This document shows positions 23,919 through 38,500 of a DNA stretch of 64,000 bases, piece after piece (the stretch's first letter is position 1; each line of letters opens with the position of its first letter). The position numbers were made by a program, and so were the translations under genes. Location of the stretch: NCBI GenBank assembly GCA_029962745.1, contig CM057167.1:21764336-21828335 (forward strand), read 5' to 3'. The notes under the pieces were generated by a model, which was not told the DNA's origin, ran no database searches, and was given only the letters and a program-made list of their open reading frames with translations. The stretch comes from Echinometra lucunter (Eukaryota; Echinodermata; Echinoidea; Camarodonta; Echinometridae).

Positions 23919-26900
23919 GCAGACACACTGTAAGCTGTCAAACAGAAAACTTCCAGCTCAGCAGAGATATTGCCAAAGCCTGTGATGTCTAGCATTGCCA
24001 TTGGCTAAAATTGCAGAGATTCATGGAGGTCGGTACCTGATGGTTGCCGATGAAATTTGTAATTGAACCTTGCAATCCAGTGTCTAGAAAATGATGTATC
24101 TTTATTTTTCTGTAAACAAGAATTAGAAAATGACAGGGAAGGGGTGAAATGAGAGGGATATCTAAGATATCAGATATGCTTTTTGTGGTAATTTGCTCAT
24201 CATTCCCCTTCCAAGTTTTTGAATGGCAAGGGGCCTCTTCTCGTTAGGTGGATAGTTTTGTCATGTTTACGGATTTACAGATTCTACTTACTTCTGGCTG
24301 TGTTATTTAGTAAGTTTAGTTCTGCTGACCTGTGCCACTGAAAGGGTTATATCTATAAGGCAGTATGATGAATTTATGCAGAGTAAATGAATGAATGCAA
24401 GACAACTATGCTTTCATGGCTGTATTTATTTATAGAATGTTGAATGGCTTTGAGGGTAACGCAAGGATACACAAGAGTTTGAGCATGTCATATGACTCAA
24501 AGTTGGGAGTAACCTGATAGATATTTAAATCAGTTTCAGTTAAGTTACATGAAGATTTGGAGTGACTTATTACATTTTCAAGGTAACTAATAATACAGTT
24601 TCTGTGATTTTTCACCCATGGCATTGTTCATGAATGAGTGAATGTATGCTAACTTTGGACCAACAAGTTCCTAAAAAGAAATGCAGTATTACTACAAGTA
24701 AAGTCATGAATTCTATAATCATATTCATTCATGTAGTAAGGTCATATGTTATGTTTAATCTTTTGTTGGGGCTTTTTATTTTTTATTTTTAAAGGGATCC
24801 ACATTTTTAGGGACTGTATGCAAGGGCCCAATGTTGAAATAGTAATATTTGGGGGTCCGGAGTTATGTGCCCATGTTGAATGGGCACCAATCAGTATCCC
24901 AGAAAATCTGTGCAATGGGAACGTACATGTATGTCTTTGACCAAATTTAGAATATAAATGTGAAATGTGACTAAAGGGCCCAGTGTGCTTACATGTCTGT
25001 ACTTTCACCGCTTTCAGTAAACAGCCCCATGTGAATGGTTCCACATGTGAAGGTTGATTTTATTTTCTACATCTTTTTTGTTAAAGGAAACTTTATGGTA
25101 ATTAATATCAACAAATCACACAGACACCCATGTATGAGACTATTGTATGTATCATAATTTTTTATTGAAAATATACACAAAATATAATTTGAAATGATAC
25201 AGAATGGATACTGTAGTTATCAGACAACATATTCTGCTGGCAACCCTTATACTAGGCATATAACCTTGACATTGGACTACTATATAGGGTATAGAATCCA
25301 ATCTTGTATCCATATTCCAGACAGGCACTTCTTTTTCTCTTTTTTACCTTGGTCTAAATCTTGGAGAACTTCTGTTTGAAAACAGAGCGGAATCTTTCTG
25401 AACAGGGAATTAGTGACTTGCCAAGAAATGTTCTCTCCATTTCCAAGTGTATGTATTATGTATTAGCATGATGTGATTTTGTGTTTTAAAAAAAAAAGGG
25501 ACTTATTGATAAGTACATACATGTACAATTGTACTTTTGGACAAAGTGGTGTTCTTGAAGAGATGCGGTGGTTTGAGAGACAGTAATGGTCCAATTAAGT
25601 TAAATGTGTGCATAGGCATATCTTAAGATGAGTTCTGCAGAACATTCCACTATTACCTATACTTATTTATTAGGATACATGTTCATTTGGTCCAAATTTG
25701 AAGTTCTTTTGCACATGAAATGGCATAGATCATAGATGATGTGTGCCAATCACCTAAAGACATTTGGCTATTTATGTTAGGGTTTCCATGTATGAGTATA
25801 AATAGGCACACATTGCCAGTGCTGGCACCTAAAGAAAACCCTATATAATTGGACCGAATTTTGTGAGCACTTACACTTAAAAAACCTGGGGGGGGGGGGG
25901 GGGGGGAGGGGGGTTAAAACCACACCATGGTCTAAATTTATTTTGTGAATTCAGGCATTTAAGAGTCATATGGCATCAAACTTAGCAAATCATCGGAATA
26001 ACAGCAGCTCATTTTTTTCAATTAAAATATTCATAGATATAAAAAATTAGTTTAGAAAACAATACATTTCAGTATGCCAAGTACTATTACTTTTGAAAAT
26101 GTGAAAATAATGTATTTAAATTTTATGACATGAAGAGTTGCATGTTATATAAAAAATGTAACTTATTTCAAACCAAAAGCAGTGAAGTGTTATCAAGAAA
26201 CTTCACATTTTAAACAAAATTCATTTATCTAACAGTAGGCTACCATACTTAAATCTCTGTTGAATTATTACAAATACTTGTTATATCATCACTGAAGCAT
26301 TTTTTTTTCCGCAGTAATTGCAATGTTCCTCCATTATTTATTTGAATGCTGTTGTATGTGAAAAATAGACAACATGTGGTTGCATGTCATATCAATATGT
26401 CTTACTCTACCATTTATTATAAAAGTTATTATAATTCATAAGCTACTTTTTGAATTATGACATGTTTCAAAATTACATCTCACCTCTGTTTTATCTGTTA
26501 GTCCTAATTCTAGACATTACTGATAACTATATGTTCATAAGCTACATAACATTATTACTTTTCCCTGTATTGAAAGTGTTATACACAACAAAATCAATGA
26601 AAAGAAATTGTATTTTTATATCCATGTTTATCCAATGGGAGAGTTTATAATTATTTCAAATAAAGATTTATAAAGGCAAAAGGTATTTGTGTATCCCAGA
26701 TATTTAGTGATATATATTCAGTATTAGAAAACTCACTCTGAAATCCTAATCCATAACTGATCAAAACATATAAATGAGTGATTAGTTTACTGATACTATC
26801 ACACGCTTACTCTGTGCTTCCTCTAAAAAAGCATGCAATATTTTCCGAACTCAATGAGGAAACAAATTACCCGTATGATTAAGTGTTGAAACACTGTGAA

Positions 26901-27025
26901 CATTATGCATACTAATGCATGACTGTTAAGAAGCATAAGTCATCTACAGGAAAATATCATGACATATGAATACATTACCTTTGATACATTTTCTACATAC
27001 TCATTATAATATGCAACAAACACTT
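23919..27025. other. CCDC93 3' UTR / intergenic region
   Basis: AT-rich, with no recognisable exon on either strand. A poly-G run lies at about 25890-25911. The first clear AATAAA after the CCDC93 stop is at 26659-26664, which would make a long 3' UTR. An earlier weaker signal may be used instead. The facing HACL1 stop is at 27959. Confidence 0.5.
26659..26664 (+). terminator. Candidate CCDC93 poly(A) signal
   Basis: AATAAA in the context TTTCAAATAAAGATT, 2.7 kb after the CCDC93 stop codon and 1.3 kb before the facing HACL1 stop codon. It is supported by motif and position only. Confidence 0.3.
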
Positions 27026-27439
27026 ATAACCCATTCGTGACAGAGGTCCACATTTTGTGGTTTGGCCTAATATCTTTTGATGCAAAGCCCTAAAAATCAT
27101 ACCAAATGCATGAGCAGAAAGAGCAAAAAAATCTACACAAACTGTGCCCATTTTGGTTGCGTCAATATTTGTTGTTTGATGCTGAAAATTTTTTAAAGGA
27201 AAATAAGCATTAAAATCTTTAAATTGGCAATGTAATAGAAAATTTAAAATCACCGTTTTCCCCTGCAAATTGGCAACTTTTTGACTTATCATAATTTCTG
27301 TCAATTTATATTCCTTTCAGATACATGACGTTTTATAAGAAAAATGTAGCAATAAAATAAAAATGTTGGTGTTGCCAATTTGAAGAATAAAAGTTGATCA
27401 AATTAGGCTTTCAATAATTCCTGTCATGAATGGGATAAT
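27026..27439 (+). mobile_element. About 415-bp MITE, family A copy 3
   Basis: Begins ATAACCCATTCGTGACAG and ends CTGTCATGAATGGGATAAT. It is close along its length to the copy at 8147-8561, which implies recent spread. It sits between the convergent CCDC93 and HACL1 genes, in the likely HACL1 3' flank. Confidence 0.8.
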
Positions 27440-27814
27440 AAGTACAATAGAATCATGAGACTGCCACTGTAGAACATGAAACTTCCCTGAATCATTCAAA
27501 CTGGCCATTTCCACAGCAAGAATTCTGAAGTGCAAAAATTCAATGTAATTCACTATGCAGCAAGGAACTTTCACAAAACTAGATCACTCACAATATTGGT
27601 AAAAATGACTTGCGTGCCGATGATTGTGCTTTCACAGTACATGAATGAAGATCATTGTTATTGTCATCATTACAAGTTAAAGTACGTCTTAAAATTATTG
27701 CACAATTTATGAGACAATATATTATTCATCAAAACAGTATTCTCAAGATAGAATAAATCAATGATGAAGTCATGATAAAGCAATCTTTGGTGTACAGGTT
27801 GATCTGTCCCCTGG

Positions 27815-27952
27815 GGAACATTTCATGAATAGTTTTGTCATTGATTTTCACTGACAACTGTTATAAGCTACTGAAATCCTTGATTGGCTAAGAGCAACTT
27901 TGTCAGTGAAAATCACTGACAAGATTTTTCATGAAACACTCCCCTGATCAAA
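27815..27952. mobile_element. Palindromic element, TTTCATGAA-type ends
   Basis: GGGGAACATTTCATGAATAG at the left and TTTTTCATGAAACACTCCCC at the right are inverted. TTTTCACTGACAA and TTGTCAGTGAAAA continue the stem. It shares TGTTATAAGCTACTGAAATCC with the elements at 29981, 40995, 57820 and 60561. Its right end is 7 bp from the HACL1 stop codon, so it lies in the 3' UTR. Confidence 0.65.
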
Positions 27953-27958
27953 GCAGTG

Positions 27959-30900
27959 CTACAGCTTACTCGACCTGGTCAACCAATCAAAGTCCTGAAA
28001 AGAAAAACAAAATCATTTTCATTTGACAATCCAAATTTCATCCTTCAAACAGAATGTAAATTAAATTTGGCAAGAATACAATATGAAACAGCACAAATGA
28101 TGAAATAATATATTTGGTGAAAACTTTTGAAAATTCATAATTCAGTTTGTTAACATTAATATTAATCCTTGCGCTCTCATTTGGTTCAGGTGCGACAGTT
28201 ACTCTAGTGCGTTAATTCTGGGAGATGGGTCGACCATAGCACCATCAACACCTTGCACCTAGTAGCCTTTTCCACTCATATTCTGATTACAGACCTCTAT
28301 TACACTTCATATTTTCCCTGGGCTCTCACTGCTAGTTCGACTAACTCGTCCTTCTTCCTTGCGCTTTGGATCCCTCGGTCAGTCAAATATTTCCTCAACT
28401 GGTCAACTCTCATTCGCAGCGTCTGCTGGAAATGGTTGTTGACCCGCAAGTGGGAAAACAGGCCTCTCATGGTACAGACGTTTGCATGGTCATTGCAGAC
28501 ACTAATCGTGGCAGCCCAAAGGCTGAATTAAGTTTTTAGATAACAAAAAAGAAATATTTGAAACACACAACATCTAAAAACTCGGGCATCACGAGAAATA
28601 CATTCAGAATTAACTAAAATTTCCTAGTTATTTTTTTCCCCCTCAGACTCCTGGGGCCGGTTTCTTGAAACCGTCATAAGTCAAAGTTCTTGGACAACCC
28701 ATAGGGACACATGTTGTAGAATTAATACGCATTTCAATGGGATGTCCACGAACTTAGACTTATGACAGTTTCGAGACAGGCCCCTGGAGTACTGGATTTA
28801 AAATTTAACATTTAAGATTTTCAACCAGACTCACCTGCTGTTTGCGCTGAGCCTGTGGACTGACCATCACATTGATGAGAACTGGTTTGTTGGTGTGTTT
28901 GGTGAGACTGAGGCGGAGAGCATCCTCCAGCTCGGTGGGTGTGGTCACGTGGAAGCCGACGCCCCCAAATGCTGTCATCACCTGGTCGTAGCGGGCATCG
29001 GGCATGAGAGCAGTCGGCATTAGCCTGTTGATGTGATAAAATGAAAAATAAGTTCAGGACATACACTAATCTTTGCACTGGTCACCTTCCAACTAAATGG
29101 ATAACTGCCTAAGCCATACAGGTAACCTTGGAGAATCTTGAAGAATCTTTGAGAGGGGCACATAGACCAAGTTCAGACCAACGCCAAATAAAACATATGA
29201 GACGATACCTCAACTATCCCTCTCTGAATTAAATACTCCAACTGAAGCTATCTAAGGATCATGAAAATGAAATTCTCCAAGAGGTTGTTACCTCAAGAAT
29301 CATCAAATAAATTTCTTTTTATCACCCCAATCTTTATTTTGTTCCATGGCCAATTTACTTCGTAATCATGGATAACTAAAGAATACAAATTTTGAAGATT
29401 ATTGTTGAGACTTGATGAGACTTTGCTGTTTTGTAAATGGGTTTAAAATCTACAACACTCACCTCTGAGGGCACTCTTCTGGTGGAGTGAGTTCCCAGAT
29501 GTCCTTCTCTGTTCCAAACCCAATCCCATTATTGTTGATGACAACAATGAGAACTGGCAGATTGTACCTGCAATTGGCAACAAAAGTACATTAAATTCGG
29601 TTTCATTTTTACATCAATTTTTCTTCTTCAAGATATGAAAATAATAAAGTTGTGGAACAATGAGTTATGTCATCAGATGATTATGGTGCTCATAGCAGTT
29701 AGTACACAAAAAGCACCTACCTGCATATAGTTTCGACCTCCATGCCTGAAAAGCCAAAGGCACTATCCCCCTCCAGACAGACGACACGTTTATCAGGCCA
29801 TCGATCCCTAGCTAGCAGGGCTGCTGCTATGCTGAACCCCATACCAACACCCATGGTACCAAATGTACCTGCATCCAGTCTGGACAGAATACAAAAGAAT
29901 AACAAGGCTATAGCCACAATGTGTCTCAATCTAACATGCACAGCAGGTGCTCTGCCATATGTCCTGGTGACAACTGCTCTGGGCCCCGTTTTATGAAACT
30001 TCTTATAAATAACAAGTAGCAATAACTGTTATAAGCTACTGAAATCCTTGCATCTGATTGGCTGAGAGCAAATTTGTCATAGAAATGTGGCAGTTGTTAA
30101 TGATAACAGGTTTTATGAAACGGGGCCCTGGACTTTATTTTGACAAAGATACAGAATAAGGGTTGCTATGGGTTTTAGGATAGGTAAAGGAACTAAATTC
30201 AAGAGTTATTTCACCAACCTGTGTCTTGGGGAATGATTCAAGAGGATTGTTCTTCCAATATCCATGGTGTTGGCACCCTCACTCACAATGAGACTGTCCT
30301 TGGGAATCATCGCTTGTACCTGGAGAGAGAAAGAAAAAGAAAACATCATTAGTAGTCAGAGATACATGTAAGGCTAAGATGAACTGTTTGGTAAGCATAA
30401 ACCTGATAAAAGAAATGCACCACATCACAATGATTAAGGATTAGGGTTAGGGTTGTGCATGGGTTTTAGGACAGGCTTAGAGTCAGGATAATTAGGCACA
30501 GCATTGGGCATTAACAGAATTAATAATCGTCAAACATAAACCTTACCTTTGAGATGGCAGCATAGTAGTTCATGGGAACAGAGGTGTCACTGGCCAGCAC
30601 CTTACTCTTCTCCTCGTTATCTTTGACCTTTGACCTCAGACTCTGCCACCAAGTAGTGTTGGAGGGGTAAGGCCATCCACCCCTTGCACCAGAAGTCTTG
30701 ACAGCATCTACAAGCTACAATAAAATGAGGATGGTTCATAATTTAAGTCTCAAATAATTTTTAATCATTTAAAAAACAAAAAATCAAAGACAATCAATGA
30801 TATACAACAAATTTCCTTCATTTCCTACAAGGCGTTGTAGTGCAAATGAATAAAAATACCACTCAACTATGACTTCTGAAGCAAAATCGAAAGAGTTCCC

Positions 30901-32532
30901 AGAAATGAAATACATTTGGTAATTTGAGTTCTGTGCTATAATAAATCTATTTAATCCCATCACTTAAAAAAAAAAATTGAAGGACTTCCCTGACACAGGT
31001 TTTATTCTTCAAATTACCGTTTTACCAGTGTTATGGGGTGTTGCAAGGAAGTTGCAATCGATTGCAAGTTGCAACTGCTTGTCACTGGCCAATAAAAATC
31101 ATTGTTGCATGCATATCTTTTAAAAGGTCAGACCCTGAGCCAATCAGAATGGTTGTTTCAAAATTGGCAATTATTTGCAATTGATTGTAACTTTCTTGCA
31201 ACACCCCATTAGTGTACCATGTAGTATTAAAATTATTGTATCATTTGAAAATATCTTAGAAAAGATCTCATCTTCGATTTTTTCTTTCCGACTCATCATG
31301 ATACCTGTTGGGTCACAGCTTGAAGATCACCAGCAAGTCCAATCACATGATCACTTCTGATGTTGTTACCCAGCTCCTCTTGACAAATATCCACCTAAAA
31401 GGGCAAATATCACAGTATATTCCATGTAAGAAAATGAATATATAATATAACTAAACAAGGGTAGTGGCATTAAGGAAGAAAAGGAAAGAAACACCAAACC
31501 TGATCAATGAAGGGGATGGGGTAGGGATTAAATGATTGAATTAAATGATTAAGAATCAAATCCAATAATTACAAAAAACTAAACCAAGCCAAAAAAAACC
31601 CCAAACAACAACCAAGTACCACCCAAAACAACAAGACAAACAAAATAATATATTACTGTAGGATAAATAAGGGGAGGGGGGGGGGACAGCCCCAAAATAT
31701 AAAACAGATTGACATCACTGATCTGAATACTGTAGAAGGAAATCCAGTTTGGATACACTAGTTGTTGCTATGCCAGGAAAGCATCTTGCAAGCCTCTCAT
31801 TTGTAAAGGGAAACTATTGTTCAAGAAGTATGCATATCATAAGTAAACAGGTCTACTGTGCCACAATGATCAGCAGTAAACAGGTCTACTGTGCCACAAT
31901 GATCAGCAGTAAACAGGTCTACTGTGCCACAATGATCAGCAGTAAACAGGTCTACTGTGCCACAATGATCAGCAGTAAACAGGTCTACTGTGCCACAATG
32001 ATCAACAGTAAACAGGTCTACTGTGCCACAATGATCAGCAGGCCTGTTGGAGAGAAAATCCCAATAAAAGAGTGTCCTAAAAAATCCCAATAGAAAAAAA
32101 AAACCCAAACGTATTTATCATTACGGAGTTATAATTTGAACATGGGTATAAATTAAACAGTTCCACATTTTTCACTGAAGAAACTGAATGGTTGGTACTC
32201 ACTTGGATAAACTTGGTGTTTTCTCCATACCGAGGTGGTCTACCAAAATGAAGGATCCAATTGAGACGGGCTCCAAGGAGAAGGACCACATCAGTTTGTA
32301 AGAGAGCTCTGAAGTCAGATAAGAAAGAAAAAACAAACATATTTTTATATTAAGAAAACTTAAACATGATACAGAAGTGAGGCAGTCAAGCTATGCAGGA
32401 TGACAAGAAATCTCAGAAGGAATTTTGAAAAGGACATTGCCCAGAACATAATAAAAAAAGGCAGCAAATGAATACATTAATCTAAAAATATGTTATACAA
32501 TACTCTATCTGCAGAGTAATTAAACTACTCAT

Positions 32533-32586
<54 letters not shown>

Positions 32587-35500
32587 ACAACCCAAACTTG
32601 AATACAAGGGGAACAGGTTAAAAGTACCCTAACAACACATCACAGAACAAAACAAAAGAAGCAATACAAAACAAACAGCACTACACAAGACAAAAGAAAT
32701 GTTTTTTTAATGATATTAATCCCTGATCTGTCCCCGGCGCTCGCCGTCTCCAACATTCACCTTCACTTCAAGGCAACATGACTCATCTATTCAAGATGGC
32801 ATAAACTTGTAGGAATTTTTGATGCAGCATTTCAGACAGTTTTAAAATATAGAATTCATAAGCCCGCCCTCTTGCATGTAACATGAAAAGATTAACAAAG
32901 ATTAGATCAACAAAATGAAAGGTTTAGAGAAGATTAATGTGCCATGTGTTCTTCTTCCCACTGAGCGACAGCAATCAGCTAGCTGATTATTCTGTCACTT
33001 TGTTACTGTCACTGTAACACCTAATATTGTTTATGTATCACTTTTTTTTCCATTGAGGAACGGTATAGACCAATTTCACCTCCGGTTTATGTACTTGGCC
33101 CTCTATCGGCGACGCCATTGCTGCGGTGGGCAAGCGCGCTGACCGCGATTGGCTCTGTGTACAAAATGAATGTAAGATATGAGATATGCGCCGATATTGT
33201 TCCATTTACTTTATTCTAGATCATTAAAATAAAGCATGGATACATGGGTAGATGAGGTAAGACAATGGTCATATCTGACGGATGAAGGTATGATGTATTT
33301 TTGTACTTTCGATGGTTTTTCAACTTAGTTTTGTCAGTAAAAGTTCGATTGCAGCATAGAAGCCGTAGTAAACGGGAGCCCTAAATCTTACCCTGTTTAC
33401 AAAGTCATGTTTTCACTCATTAAATTTTACGCCATAGTATATAATGATAATGTTTCTTGACTTCAAAGTCCTTTCTGTTGATGTTTAAACCCACTGGCGA
33501 CGAATTCCTTCACATTGCTTACGGAAACCTGTGTAGGGAGTACGGCTTCTCACACAAACAGGCTTCATGAGTCAAAAGCGAGTGAATTTCGCACTCAGTT
33601 AGCTTCCAATTTTTAAACTTTCTCTAATTCTTGTGGCATTTGAGCACCGCACAGCTGCGACCTGAACTTCCCCGATAATTTCTCATTGCAAATATTAAAA
33701 TAAATCTGCATATACGGTCAAAATAGACAAAAAATCGAACGAATGTACATAACGCGCTATTGACTTGTGTACTATAAAAGTTGGTACGCCCACCGCAGTA
33801 TGTCGAACTGTGTCGAACAGTCTGCTGCCCTCTAATTGCGTTGTGAAATTGGTCTATAGATCAAAAAGAAGGTAAAATGTGTCGATGACTTTGAACTTTA
33901 CATGGAAATCAGTATTTGCATGAATGTGCAAAATCATAAAAAGTGTAATACTGACTGTAATTTCATTCACAAACTTTATTCTGATTGCTTTTAAATGATA
34001 TTAAAGAATTTTTAACAAGATAAGGGAAGAAAGCAAGAAGGTGAGACGGGTTGGGTTCATTGACATCCAAGGTAAGGTTTAAATATGAAGCAAACTTTAT
34101 TTCGGGGGGGGGGGGGGATACTGGTTTTACTCAAATATTTAATTTCACACCTAGTTTGACTCATACTAAAATCTTATCACAAACACATTACCATATATCT
34201 CACATCCTTTCAAAAATTAAACAATTTCGTATGCAATCCAAACAACCCGATAGCAAAAATGGAAGAGTCCACAGTAACAGGCAAGTAGGTATTACGTAAT
34301 CAGTCGGACAATCTAATGTGGGTATGCTATGTAAATAATACGAATGAGCTATCATGAATCTATTTACAGGAGCTTGCCCTTCCGTATCACGTCTACCTGG
34401 TTAAATATTGATTAATAACTTATTTATTAACGACAAGGCCTACACTTTTATCTGACAGTTAACTAAACGGTCTGTTTGGGCAGCGGAAACTTCACTTGTC
34501 AAAACAAGGCATGTCATTGTTATAGAACGTCAGCCAAGAATAGTCTCTATACTGCAGATTCTCAAGTCAGAATCATAACAGTTCTTTGGGATTAAAAAGT
34601 GGTGAAAAATGGCCGACATTCTGAGCGCTGTTCCGGTCGTGGAGAATCATACAAGTGTCTCTACGGCGGGAGGGTTCGAGCAGGCATGGCGCTACATGAC
34701 GGATAACTACACAAGATTTCAGATTGCAGCCTACGGCTCAGCACTGTTTCATTGCGTAAGTGAGATCAGGGGCGGTACTCGTTTTATTTTATTTTTTTAA
34801 AATTTAAAGTTCTTACTTTTTACTTTTTTGTGGGCATATAGTTATGCCACTTCAATTATCTGATGAGTGTACGTCAGTTGTGCATAACGCCCAATCCGCC
34901 GAGAGTGCGATGACCGAACCAAGAAATATGTTTAGAAAATCCTCAACACAACAGCGCACCCCTCGGGGGAAAAATAGGTCTGTGATCATGAAGCATGTAT
35001 TTAAAATCAATCACATTCTCAAGAAAGAATTAACAACAAGGTCTGACATAAGCTTTCTGGAACGTGCCTCATGTCGAATCAAAGTAAAAACTGATCAACT
35101 GACGATGTAAATAACTTGAATTTTTTTTTTGCAATAACCCAATTAACTAAGTCAAAGCAGCATAATCTTTTTTTTTTCTCTCTCTCTCTCGAGATGCCAC
35201 CTTACTGCTATACAGAACTACAATGCTTTATGATTATAATCAATTGATTTTTAGAAGGAATTGAATACATTCCTTTTTTCTCTAATTTTATGTTCTCAAT
35301 TGGGAAGAAAGATTTTAAGTTGATATGAATATTGCGTAATGAACGAAATGTGTGTTCTTTTTTCCTTTTCTTTCAAATTGCAGATATCGTACATTTTGAT
35401 TTCATCACCATCAATCATCTTTCAGTTCATACCTTACATGCAGCGCTTCAAGATCCAACACGTAAGTTTCAAGAGTTCAAGAGAGTTCAAGAGAGTTCAA

Positions 35501-38500
35501 GAGTTTATTTTTCATTAAATCCCCCCCCCCCAAAAAAAAAGAAAAATCAAGTATAAGAATCCATGATATTTCCCAAACGATTTTGGACTCATTTCGGAAA
35601 AAATATGATTTATTTTTCTTTTAAAAAAATATTTTTGTGTGTTATTAAGGAATCAAAACATAATACAATCTTCACAGGCAGACATAAACTGATAAGTAAC
35701 AAAATTTACGACAGATCACAATATTTACAGATGATTGGGATGATCAGTGTTCAACTAAACGAAATGTCAAGCCAGAGTCCGCCTTTGAGTATGGGGCACT
35801 AAGGGTGTATAAAAATGACTTTGATCTGGGAATATTTCGAAGAAAAGAATTATCATGTAACCTGGCTATGCCTAAACTTGATAAGAATCTCAAGAATTCA
35901 TAATATTTCCCAAAACGATTTCGGAGTCATTTAAAACATCGAAAACAATGTGATTTATTTTTCTTTTCAATGAAACGAAATGTTAAACCAAAGTCTGCCT
36001 TTGGGTATGATGCTCTAGGGGTGTTTAAAAATGACACTGATCTCCGAAATATTTCAAAGAAAAAAATTATCACGTAACCTAGCTATGCCTAAACTTGATA
36101 CATTTAACGCATATCCCGAATGATGTTACTTAATCTAGAGTACCTACATAAAGAGAGTAGCGACAACTTGCGCATTGACGCCATTTTGTTTCACTCGCCC
36201 GGTCTACCGCACGCGCGCGCAGTGCATGCATAAACTTTGAAGTGCATATACTGTGTTGTGTCGGCCACATTTCAAACACAACTGTGCGAGCCAGAAAGCA
36301 ACTCACGCTATTGTTTATATTGTATCTCAACACCCCCCCCCCTATAGGGAAAAGTGGGAGGGGGCTGTATGTCCATATACAAGCTAACCTTGCAGCCCTA
36401 AAACCAAAGTTTTTCTGCTCATAAGAGGGGTGGGGGTGGGGGGGGGGGGGGGGGGTTAATCAGCATGCAACCATAACCCACATTATAAAATAAAGACATC
36501 ACTGGCAAAAACAATCCAACCCATCCCCCCCCCCTCCCTTTCCATAGACAATGCCCAGCTTGCTCATAAAAATGGGGGAAAAAAATAAAAAAATAAAAAA
36601 AATCCATGCACATCAATACCTTTACAAACATTATAAACATATCCTCTCATACATCTGTTTACTCACAATTCCAGACACAGAAGTATACCACCCCCCCTCC
36701 CCTCGACACACACACACACCCCCACACACACACACACATAGAGCTCCGAGTATAAATTTCACACAAAGTAACTTTGAAATTCGGCAATTCATTTGTTTGT
36801 TGCTTTTTTTCTTTCAATTTATTTCATGTCATAATACATATACATTTTTCTTCTCGAAAAGACATCCTTTTTGACAATACATAATGGGTATGGTATTAAG
36901 ATATGTAAGAAAAAAAAGGGGAGCAATGTAGACAATGATATACTTATTTACCCATGAAATCCTTGCCCAGTGCGGGGCCCAGTGTCACAACTTTACCTGA
37001 ACATTAATGTACTTTAGTTTTATCTACACGTAGTGATTCATTTTAAACTTAGAATAGAAAATCTGAATACCATTGCACATCTTCTTCAATTCCAGATACT
37101 GCACAACTTCTCCCATATCATTCCAGTATAGACATACATTGTGCCCTTTTTAAAAAAGTGGTATAAAAATATGCTCGCCCTGCATCAACTTGATTTTCTC
37201 CAGGCAAGCTCCAAACACAAGTCTACATGTATATCCCTGACATGACAAAACAACTTTGTACATTGTACATTGTATTGCTCTTTAATCCTGCCATATTTTT
37301 ATTACTGCAATTTAGTCTGGGCTAACACATATCAAACCCATCTTAAAAAATTATGTTCCCTTCAAAATAAAATTGTACGTATAATTTCTCCAGACGACAA
37401 TATACCACTAGCAAATACCACGAATTTGTTTCATTCCCTAAAATTGTTGAAATTAGAAGACATCAACAAACTTCAACAATGTCATTTTCTCTACAGGTGT
37501 TTAAATTCTCAAATTCCACAAAAATTTCGTGATTCATTTACACATGTTTTCAACATACATCATTTTGATACCCGCTCAAATAATCAAATATTCATTCCCA
37601 AACACAGAAAAATAATCTTCCAACACAATATTCGTTATACTGGCCCCAAAATATGGAACGAAATTCCGGATTACATAAAAAAATCTTTGTCGACAACCAG
37701 CTTTAAGTATAAAATGAAAAAATTGCTTCTGTCGTTTTATAAATAAATATTTCCCGTCTTATGTCTCCTTTTGACTTTAAACATGAAAACATGAACCATG
37801 ACAAATTGTTGCGGCATTTATGTTTGCCCCCACTGATATTTTGTTGAGCATTCTATTTTATTTAGTAATTCATGCCCGCCTCCTCGCTCACGTCTCCCTC
37901 TCTTGTTCCCTTTCCTTTTCTTTTCTCTGCCCTTTTTTCCTTTGTATTGTTTATTGTATTGTATTTATGTCTACAGGCGTATCCCGCCACAAGCCTCAGC
38001 TTTTAGGGTATACGCCTTCTTCCTTAAACCCAATATGTATATATTTATATATTTTTTATAACAAATTGATTTATGTATGAATTTATGTTTACGAAAAATG
38101 TAATGACATGGAAGAAAATAAATGTTTTATTTGAATTGAATTGAATTGAATTGAACTTAAAAATTTGGAAATTCAGACATTACACAATGGGACTGTCAGG
38201 ATCATCAATTACTAAAATTTTTACCAAACATAACAAACTGGAATGTGATGGGTATCATTATTTATCTGAAATGTACAATTCAACTTTGCTTAAACAAGCA
38301 AATATACATAATCATGAATTATGCAACAAAACACATGGGCCTAGTGCAATTTGCAAGCAACAGAGCAAAAAATGGGTCAACCTCTACTTGCTCAAGGAAA
38401 TCTTTCATCATTGGAATGGTTATTTCACAAAATGAACAAACAGAAATAAGTCTATTTGGCCAAGTTTGAAATTGGAAACTAAGAACTTCAGTTTATACCC

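Noticed and set aside
31749..32108. Frames with an 11-residue repeat ([11 protein letters not shown]) on + and its counterpart on -
   Set aside because: The 33-bp minisatellite length is a multiple of three, so all frames stay open; intronic position and lack of splice structure argue against coding.
34844..35110. 88-residue frame in MSMO1 intron 1
   Set aside because: No family resemblance and it sits between two well-supported in-phase exons.
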